From assembly GCA_037367405.1 (NCBI GenBank), contig JAZKJV010000389.1:1488001-1552000 (forward strand): 64,000 nucleotides of DNA, written 5' to 3'. Position 1 is the first letter of the stretch. The number at the start of each line of letters is the position of its first letter. A program made the translations under genes and the position numbers. Source of the DNA: Ottelia alismoides (taxonomy: Eukaryota; Streptophyta; Magnoliopsida; Alismatales; Hydrocharitaceae). Of this stretch, positions 55,613 to 64,000 are shown in pieces. Below the pieces are notes generated by a model. That model searched no databases and was not told where the DNA came from. It was given only the letters and a program-made list of their open reading frames with translations.

Positions 55613-56933
55613 TTGGCATCTCGACCCGGTCAGGAGACGACTGACCAGTTGGCACGCATACTGACTGCCCTTACCGACCTCCAGCAGCAGCAGGCTGCCA
55701 TGCGAGGTCAGCAGGAGCAGATTTTGGCTCAGCAGATTGAGATTGCCGACAAGCAGACAGATATAGAGATGAGGTTTGAGGAAGTACCATCCATCACAGG
55801 ATGGGATACGGCAGGATCAGCACCAGTCCGTTGAGGTCGAGCAGCCTCATCCTGATGATCCACTTGAGGAGATACCTGAGCATGGAGCTGATGATGCGGA
55901 CTTGGACAGGGAGCAGGACCCTGTTGACTTTGCTGACGAGGGTGCCCACGAGTACTCAGCTATTCACAGGCACCGGTCCGTTTTTACGTCCTACCAGCGG
56001 GCCAACATACCCTTGTTCGAGGGCACAGGTTCACCAGATGTTGCTGAACAGTGGTTGAAGCGAGTGATGAAGGTGCTCAGGATGATTCGCACGCCACGAG
56101 ACATGCGGCTATCTTTCATGGAGTACTCACTTACAGACTTTGCTGAGAGATGGTGGGATGCCGTAGTATCTGAGTTAGGCCGAGAGCCTATGTGGGACGA
56201 TTTCGAGACGAAGTTCAGAGCCCACTTCTTTTCTGCGAAGTGGAAGGAGTCCCAGCGCCGAATTTTTGCAGAGCTTCGTCAGGGACAGATGACTGCCAGA
56301 GATTACTTTATCCGATACACATAGCTGTCACGGCATATACGAGCAGCTGACGCATTTCCAGAGGAGAATCTGGAAAAGTTCATTGGCGGCATGCGAGAGG
56401 AGGTACAGGCGAAGCTGGCAGGGCTACACATCACTTCCATCTCCGAGGCTACCGATGCTGCGGAGAAGTTCGAGGACATTAAAGGGAGACGTTTCGGGAG
56501 CTCGTCTGGAGCAGCGCCTAGACCGCGGCGATCTTTTGGACCGATACATCGACCATTTCAGCAGCAGAGGCCAGACAGACGGTTCTGACCTACAGGTTCG
56601 TCCTTCACAGGCAGTGCTCGCTCTTCTCCATCGACTACTCTAGGAGGAGCACTCGTCGGACGTGGCATAGAGTCCGCTCGACCATCTGGGTCACAACGAG
56701 CAGATAGACCACCTGCAGGACTAGCCCGGAGCATAGACACCGCCACTCCACCTACCAGACCAGTCAGATGTTATCGATGTCACGAGTGGGGGCATTATCG
56801 ATCACAGTGCCCACAGGTTTCTGGTGAGCCTCAACCACAACCTTCACAGTCGCAGCCTCAGGCACAACGTTCAGGGAGTTTCCGTGGCAGGAACTCCAAC
56901 TTTAGGCGACCGCAGCAGAGACAGACGCAGAGT
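55613..56933 (+). pseudogene. Tekay-like gag, broken
   Basis: Coding sequence begins at 55613 with TTG where an ATG is expected (TTG-GCA-TCT-CGA, encoding -ASRPG). The first 60 codons are Gln-rich (LQQQQAAMRGQQEQILAQQI). A frameshift near 55790 moves into the frame used by the rest of gag-pol. The retrotransposon capsid domain is around 56010-56330 (EQWLKRVMKVLRMIRTPRDM, AERWWDAVVSEL, RQGQMTARDYFIRY). Stops lie at 56322-56324 and 56586-56588. An intact CCHC knuckle ([14 protein letters not shown]) lies near 56769-56810. Gag forms the particle shell. Confidence 0.9.
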
Positions 56934-59900
56934 GTGGCAGGTTCCAGTGCCGCACCAGCCAGGCAGGGGCAGATACACGCAGTTACTGAGGAGCAGGCAC
57001 GTTCAGCCGCTACCGTGGTGAAAGGTATGGTCTCAGTCTTGGGCCGACCTTTCCATGTCTTATTTGATTCTGGTGCGACACACTCTTTTCTTGCTTTGAG
57101 GCTACTTGCTTCTTTAGGTAGAGTCGCAGAGACTCTCTCTTCTCCATATCACATCCGAGGGCTAGGTGGCCAGTTATTCATTATTTCACTGATAGTCAGG
57201 CACTTGCCCGTACTGATTGGCGGTCACGAGATGATCGCAGATTGTCTACTTCTGCAGCTTGATGAGTTCGACTTGATTTTGGGCATGGATTGGTTATCCG
57301 CTCATCATGCACTGGTTGATTGCTTTAGGAAGAAAATTATCTTCAGGATTTCTGATCTACCCGAGTTTACTTTTGAGGGTACTTTGCGTGACTCCACCAT
57401 GGAATACATTTCAGTGTTGCGAGCCCAACGACTTGTTGATCAGGGTTGTGATTCATACCTTGCATTTGTACGGGAGGTATCTGATCAGGAGCCGATGACA
57501 CAAGGCATCCGAGTAGTATCAGAATACCCTGACGTATTTCCTGATGAGCTACTAGGACTACCTCCTGAGAGAGAGATCGAGTTTGAGATCACATTGCTGC
57601 CAGATACACAACCGATCTCTATGGCACCATATCGCATGGCACCAGCCGAGTTGAAAGAGCTGAAGGTGCAGCTACAGGAGTTACTTGATTTGGGATTCGT
57701 GAGGCCGAGCACTTTACCTTGGGGTGCTCCGGTTCTATTTGTCAGGAAGAAAGATAGATCCATGAGACTGTGCATCGATTACAGGCAGCTGAACAAGAGA
57801 ACGGTGAAGAACCGTTATCCTTTGCCACGCATCGATGATTTGTTCGACCAGCTTCAGGGATCTTCGGTTTTCTCGAAGATCGATCTTCGCTCAGGCTACC
57901 ATCAGCTGAGGATTCGTGAGTCAGATATTCCGAAGACAGCTTTCAGGACTCGCTATGGGCATTACGAGTTTGTAGTGATGCCGTTTGGGCTCACCAATGC
58001 ACCTGCGGCTTTCATGGATATGATGAACCGTATTTTCCGTCCATACATGGACAAGTTTGTAGTGGTGTTCATCGATGATGTGCTCATCTACTCAGGGAAT
58101 GAATGTGATCATGCGAATGATCTACGGATTATTTTAGATACATTGCGGGAGCACAAGCTATATGCCAAGTTAAGCAAGTGCGAGTTCTGGTTGTCCCAGG
58201 TCTCATTTCTCGGGCATATCATTTCTGGAGCAGGCATTGCAGTTGATCCTGCGAAGATAGATGTAGTTAAGTCTTGGGAGCAACCCAAGACAGTTACTCA
58301 GATTCGGAGCTTCCTTGGGCTAGCAGGTTATTACAGACACTTCGTCAGCGGATTTTCACGCATTGTTCGTCCTCTAACACGACTGACGCAGAAGGGAGTC
58401 CCATTTATTTGGGACGATTCATGTGAGCAGGCCTTCCAGACACTGAAGGAGAGGTTGACTACAGCGCCTATTCTCGCTCTTCCTTCAGGCACTCAGGACT
58501 ATGCAGTCTACACAGATGCATCTGGAGAAGGTCTAGGAGCAGTGTTGATGCAGAGAGGACAGGTGATTGCTTACGCATCACGGCAGTTAAGGCCGCATAC
58601 CCCACACATGATTTGGAGTTGGCGGCAGTTGTCTTCGCCTTGAAGATCTGGCGCCACTATCTTTATGGGTTGAATTTTGAGATCTTTACAGACCACAAGA
58701 GTCTGAAGTACATCTTTGATCAGAAGGAGCTGAACATGAGGTAGCGCAGATGGCTCGAGCTGCTGAGGGATTCTGATTGCACGATCTCTTACCATCCTGG
58801 TAAGGGAAACGTGGTGGCTGATGCACTCAGCAGGAGAGCGCATGATGATGGTATGGCGAACTGGCTATATACATGGGATATGCTTGCCGCTTTGACCGAT
58901 TGACATCCTCAGGAGAACGCATCCATTTCTACTGCCGTGCCTCCACGATACAACAGTCTTTGGGATCGTATTGTAGATGGACAGAAGACAGATCCTTGGA
59001 TCCGAGATAGATACATGCGCGCCATCAAGGATGAATTTGATGACTTTGTTGTGATGGAGTCTATTTTATGGAAGGCAGGACGGGTCGTTGTACCCAATGA
59101 CGAACAGCTTCGCAGAGACATTTTGGATGAGGCACACAGTTCACGGTTATCTATCCATCCAGGTAGCACAAAGATGTACCATGATCTGCGTCGACATTTC
59201 TGGTGGGATATGATGAAGCGCGATGTGGCGTAACATGTCAGCAGATGCATGACCTGTAAGATGGTCAAGGATGAGCACAGGAGAACGCCAGGATTACTGC
59301 AGTCTCTCCTCATTCCCGAGTGGAAGTGGGAGAGCATTTCTATGGATTTTGTCACGGGATTGCCGAAGACACAAGGTGGCCATGATTCCGTTTGGGTCGT
59401 TGTTGATAGGTTGACCGAGTCAGCCCATTTCATACCTGTCAACACGACTTACACTCCATCCAGATTGGCCAAGCTGTATGTGCAGAACATCATCAGACTA
59501 CATGGTATACCACGAGAGGTGGTGTCTGACAGGGATTCGAGGTTTACTTCACACTATTGGCACAAGTTCATGTCAGCACTACAGACAGAGCTGAAGATGA
59601 GTTATGCCTATCATCCGCAGACAGCCGGGAAGAGTGAGCGCACCATTCAAACATTGGAAGATTTACTACGCGCTTGCACTTTAGAGTGGAAAGGGTCCTG
59701 GAAGGACCATCTGCCATTAGTGTAATTCACGTATAACAACAGCTTTCATTCCAGTGTAGGCATGGCACCATTCGAAGCCCTATACGGGCGGAGATGCCTC
59801 ACGCCTCTCAGTTGGCGTGAGGTAGGTGATCATGCTCTCTATTCCGTAGATCTCCTGGAGGAGACCGCGAGAGCTGTTGATCTTGTGAGACGGAGGCTTC

Positions 59901-60466
59901 TGACGACACAGAGTCGTCGAAGAGTTATGCAGACCGTCGGAGGAGAGACTTAGAGTTTCAGGTAATCTAATTATTTTCTCTTCGTCCACTCAATTATGAT
60001 ATATATGTTCAACTTAATCTCATACTAATGACATTCCTATAAAGTATAGGTTGGAGATTGGGTATTTCTCCGTGTATCTCCCATGAAGGGAGTGTAGAGA
60101 TTCGGTGTTCGTGGCAAATTGGCGCCGCGATATGTTGGAACATTTGAGATTCTGGCTAAAGTGGGGAAGGTTGCATACCGAGTAGCCCTTCCTCCACATC
60201 TTTCCGGCATTCACGACGTCTTCCACGTATCCAACCTGAGGAAGTATGTGCATGACCCTCGACACATTATCAATTACGAGAATCTCGATGTAGAGCCAGA
60301 TCTGACTTATTATGAGAAGCCAGTCCAGATACTTGATCATGCTGTGAAGAAGCTTCGCAGCAAAGAGATTCCATTGGTCAAGGTTTTGCGGCACCGTCAT
60401 GGCGTCGAAGAGGCGACGTGGGAGACCGAAGCCGACATGCGGGCACGATACCCGCAACTTTTCTGA
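56934..60466 (+). pseudogene. Tekay-like pol: protease, RT, RNase H, integrase, chromodomain; broken
   Basis: It continues in the gag frame. Protease DSGATHSF starts at 57066. RT has [22 protein letters not shown] and the catalytic FIDD at 58068-58079. RNase H opens [13 protein letters not shown] at 58509. A frameshift near 58600 follows, then stops near 58743 and 58902. Integrase has the HHCC zinc motif (59130-59255, interrupted by TAA at about 59231), the catalytic Asp at 59345, Asp at 59528 and Glu at 59636, and a TAA at 59723-59725. After another frame change near 59900 and a probable 88-bp intron, the C-terminus ends in a chromodomain (ILDHAVKKL...EEATWETEADMR). The chromodomain normally steers integration to marked heterochromatin. 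Confidence 0.93.
59962..60049 (+). other. Probable 88-bp intron in Ty3 pol
   Basis: The conserved motif RRDLEFQ-VGDWVFL is split by 88 bp starting GTAATC and ending AAAGTATAG. The insert is AT-rich, has stops in frame and contains TACTAATG, 20-25 nt upstream of the acceptor, as a branch point. Removing it joins the two halves in phase 0. Confidence 0.65.
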
Positions 60467-60520
60467 GGTAAAAATCAAAACAAGCTTTTAGATATATGTT
60501 AAATTATATGGCTTGTTTTC

Positions 60521-60642
60521 TCTTTGAGGTTCTTATAGGTTCAAAACCCTTTGAGGTTTTTATGGACATATAAAATCCCAACAAGATACTTAATGACCTT
60601 GACCCGAGTCTTGAGGATGAGACTCCCTTTGAGGTTTTTATA
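60521..60642 (+). repeat. Three copies of a CTTTGAGGTTYTTAT motif before the 3' LTR
   Basis: Copies start at about 60522, 60549 and 60627. The last abuts the 3' LTR at the polypurine-tract position, which is itself pyrimidine-interrupted (GAGGTTTTTATAAT). Confidence 0.6.
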
Positions 60643-60644
60643 AT

Positions 60645-63600
60645 TGTAACATCCGGGATCTGCGTAAACCCGAACTCGACCCGAATAAGGTTCGAATAAC
60701 CCAATAAAGTTATCTGACAATATTAGATAACCTAAAACGATCATTTGATCGAGAATCAAAAGTTGTTCGTGCAAAATCGATCAAAAATCGATCGCTTCGT
60801 AATTCGTGCCGCGAAAAGCAGCGACGCAAATTCGGAGACCGCGAAACGAACCGAGACCGTCATTAGATCCGATTCGACGAAACAAGATCAACGGAATTGA
60901 CCGTTCGTCAATCGAAGGTCGTTTGATATTTTTAAAATCACAAAATTTAATCTTAAGCAAAAACCGTATCCGAAAATTTCGGGGGTTCAAAACCCAACCG
61001 AAAGTATATCAATATTATACTCATATTGATCGTCGTCCAGAGACGATCAAGACGAGATATTTCGCAACGAAATCTGATGCTCGAGGTACACATACGGTCT
61101 ATTTGAAGTATTTCAAATATGGAGAATTTTGTAAAAAAAATATTTAATTAATTTAATTTTTCTGCAACGGCAGACTGTAAAGACTGTACAACAGTTTTTC
61201 TTATGGCTTAATATTTTCCCCCCACTTGGTCCTCTTTACTCTTGACAACACAACATTTCTTTTCCTCCATGTGGCAAGTAGTATGTTCTCTTCTCTCCTT
61301 ATTAATACCACATCTTTTCCCTTATTCTTAGAATCTTTTCACCAAATCTCTCCAAAGTTTCAGCCGAAGAGCTCCCTGTTATACCCCTCTTCCAAGCAAC
61401 CCACGGCTGCTCCATTGGAATCAAACTGCTGCTGCAAGTAAGCCCTCAAAGGTTGTTACTTCCTTTCCTGATACTGGGAATTTTTGCTGCTCCTGGAGCC
61501 AATGTTGAGCAGCAACTATTGCTGCCCTCTCTTGCAAGGTGCTGTGTCAGCCACACTGCAAGCAGCTGTTGCATCCTTGAAGGCAATCCCACAGGAAATT
61601 TTTTGTAGTAGCTTTTTGCTACTGCAGGTACCTCTCCAAAGATCCCACTGCATGCAATTATATCTTCAAATCTGAGATTTCATAGGTACAATCCCATAAC
61701 CTCTCCTATTGCTGCCATGCATACTCAATTTCACCTAATTTGTTTCTTTGCAATGATTGATGATAGACAAGAATATCTCCTTTGAAATAAGATGATGATG
61801 ATATGTCTTGTTCTTGTCAAATAGTTCCAACGTGTGTACATCAATGGGAAGAATACTAATTAAGAAACTAGGAAATTTCCTGGAGTTTTAGTTATCCCTT
61901 AAAAGATACAGTGTAGATTTCTATCTGTGTACCTCGAATCTTAAAATTTCATCAGTCATATTTTGTTTCTACTAAATTCACATATGGTTACCCTTAAACA
62001 TTTATAAACTCTGGTAAGGTAAACAAAATTATAGATTTACATACACAGATCTGCCTGACCTTTCTGTCACTTAGCTATTAAGTGCTTCCAGTTTGAAGAA
62101 GGAGGGAATTGTATGTTTCATTTAAATGAATGATAGGTATAGAGTTTTGGACTATGTTAAGTAGTAGCATTATATGTGAGATGGGTAATAGTATGAGCTC
62201 CTGGTTTAAAAAAAATGATAGTTTACATTATGATTCTAGAGAAGAAAATTTTAGTTATATTATTGAGGCATCTAAAATTATCAAGCACTTCACATTACAA
62301 GATTCTGTTTGGTAACCTGTATTACAGGATTTTTTTTCATATTTCAATTACTTTCTTTATCTGGCACTGAAATTTTGAGTATTGTAGAGGATATTATCCG
62401 TGCATACATGTTAGGTTGTTATTCTTATCTTCTCTTCGATGAATATTTCACAACAAGAATCCTGAGCATGATTGGGACTAGTATAATATGTCTTGTAAAC
62501 TTTTACTCAAACATGAATTTAGGATGGAGAGGAATGATGCATGACCTAACACATGAAGGTGGTGACATGATAGTTTAATTTGTAGATTTGCAATATTCAT
62601 ATATTCCTAATTGTTTTTTTTGAAGTTCCTAATATTGAAACATTATTGTTATTTGGGTATCACACATGCCTAAGGAAGAAAAGAAATAAAATTCGCAATT
62701 GTATGGGACACAACTATGATATAACGAGGGTTATATACAATCCCAATAAAAAGCATACATTTTTCAAAGATAAATTCACAACACAAGCCTATTGAATCCT
62801 GCAACCTCTCCATAAATAAATGGCATACTGTTTTCTCTTTTTCGCACATCTGCATCCTTCGAATTTCCACTCTTTAGTATCTCTAAGAAATTCCATATAT
62901 TTACAGTATGGGTAATAGTTCTAAAAAAAATCATCAACTCTCATGCTTTGAGGATGGCATAACCATATTAGAAAGTTTTGAAAAAAAACAAATAATTGAA
63001 TATAAATACCCTTCTTGTATAAAGCCAACAAATGATTTCCTACGACCATTATGAATAGAAATCCTCAATCAATTTATCCTGGGTATAATCTTCTATTTAC
63101 ATATCACTAAAAGTTAAGTTATGCCAAATACCTAGATACGTAAGTCGGCTATAAGAGATGCTGAAAAAGGTTCGAAAAGTCATGGAAGAAATGAAAATGA
63201 TGAATCAGTGATGACTAAAAATAAATAGTGCCAGTCATGGTGATCTCTACACCTGACCGTGCGAGGGCGCGGTGACCCTCAACTGGGCGGGAGAATAGGA
63301 AGCCCAGTTAGGGCAGCGGCCGCTTAATGCGCGGGTCTAGGATCCCAGTCCTTTTTCGGTTTTTACGCGAGCTCGTAGTGTTTTTACGCCTCGTTGGGAT
63401 CCTGATTTTAAACCATTCCGCTGACCCTCTGTTTTAGGATACCCAGGCGGGGGATCCTCGGTTTTTCAGTTTTACGTACGAGCTCGGTTGCCCGTACTAG
63501 TCGGGCCATTTTCTAGAGCGACTTTTCCGGGAAGTCTCTCTCACCCGTCTCAGTGCGTAGTTTGGGAGTAGACCTATCCCTCTATTGGACCGTCCTTCCA

Positions 63601-64000
63601 ACTAGAGGGCGAGACGGAAGAGCCATTTGTAGGCTTCTTCACCGCTTGAGTTTTTCTTTCGCCAACAGACTTGGCGATTCTACATCCAGATCATCCGTAT
63701 CTAGATCTAAATCACCTAAGGTCGCATCTGAGACAGTTGAAGTTGAAATTAGAGAGTTTCAAATCCAAAGTTATGTCGATAGAAAATGATTATCCATTAG
63801 ATCTGAAAATTAAGTCAATTCAAATTCATCTTCGAATCCACAGTGATGATATCTAGTCTATATGATAATATAGATACATATATATATACACACATACCCT
63901 TATACAAATATGAATATTTAGTTACAAAATAAATATGTGATATATGAAAAGTGTTGGAATATTGGGCACTTATGGGAAATACAACATTGAAAAACCTTTT
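60645..64000 (+). repeat. 3' LTR of the Tekay-like element (first 3356 bp)
   Basis: It aligns with 51485-54844 at an estimated 96-98% identity by eye. Differences are denser in the first 200 bp, with small indels elsewhere. The last 510 bp or so fall outside the window. Confidence 0.93.

Larger units (their letters stand above)
51485..64000 (+). mobile_element. Ty3-type chromovirus (Tekay/Del-like) LTR retrotransposon, 3' end beyond window
   Basis: A 3870-bp 5' LTR (51485-55354) is repeated from 60645 to the window end, and the two copies align throughout. The initiator-Met primer site TGGTATCAGAGC is at 55361-55372. Gag and pol lie between, in Ty3 order (protease, RT, RNase H, integrase, chromodomain), with pol ending at 60466. 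Integrase after RNase H plus a C-terminal chromodomain and very long LTRs point to the Tekay/Del lineage. The full length would be about 13 kb, ending near 64514. Gag-pol is broken by several stops. Confidence 0.95.

Noticed and set aside
55613..60466. Ty3 gag-pol considered as an endogenous pararetrovirus
   Set aside because: Paired LTRs, a tRNA-iMet primer site after the LTR, an integrase with DDE residues and a chromodomain all indicate a Ty3 chromovirus; no movement or virion-associated protein is seen.

Overview
This window looks like transposon-packed, probably heterochromatic nuclear DNA of a flowering plant. The evidence is four related Ty1/Copia elements primed by initiator-Met tRNA, L1-type LINEs with a plant-style endonuclease-RT-zf-RVT polyprotein, an RTE-type LINE with a GTT-repeat tail, a chromodomain-bearing Ty3 element of Tekay/Del type with 3.9 kb LTRs, and a hAT-like DNA element. 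The species cannot be named from the sequence. No intact host gene, tRNA, rRNA or CRISPR array was seen. The only likely host coding trace is an exon-sized fragment resembling condensin subunit CAP-D2 (about 10.14-10.44 kb, minus strand).

Layout. (1) 1-2269: the 3' half of a Copia element on the plus strand, with an open RT/RNase H frame and a 3' LTR carrying five GAATATTC palindromes upstream of a TATA box. (2) 3385-8881: a complete L1-type LINE (A) between 14-bp target duplications, with decayed ORFs. (3) 11.06-24.15 kb: an old LINE (B) split in its RT gene by Copia A (11978-23830, minus). Copia A is itself split by a 5'-truncated LINE (C, 12142-13880) and by Copia B (14087-19083, exact GTTTG duplication). 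(4) 24.15-36.40 kb: the 3' part of a plus-strand Copia (F), split by an insertion of about 11 kb (24791-35765) with TG...CA ends. That insertion carries an RTE LINE (24879-30188, 13-bp duplication), which is split by a 2500-bp non-autonomous LTR element (25542-28041, CCATT duplication), and a 1.6 kb hAT-like element (32682-34270, 8-bp duplication). (5) 36929-45156: Copia C (minus, exact CACAC duplication), split by LINE D. (6) 45900-50846: Copia E (minus). (7) 51485 to the window end: a Tekay-type Ty3 element with a 5' LTR, decayed gag-pol with a probable 88-bp intron, and a 3' LTR running off the end.

Elements A, B, C and E are one Copia family. Each has a core of about 5.0 kb, LTRs of about 120-150 bp, a tRNA-iMet primer site abutting the LTR, a GC-rich leader, and the same small hairpin 60-110 nt upstream of the gag start. 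The hairpin stem varies with partly compensatory changes while the AGTCTACA loop is constant. This hairpin, and the heat-shock-element-like LTR of the first Copia, are the most interesting signals. LTR differences counted by eye (about 4/151 in C, 9/143 in E and roughly 15/144 in A, with B in between) agree with the nesting order. All transposon genes except the partial one at the left edge carry stops or frameshifts, so the window is mostly a fossil record of nested insertions.
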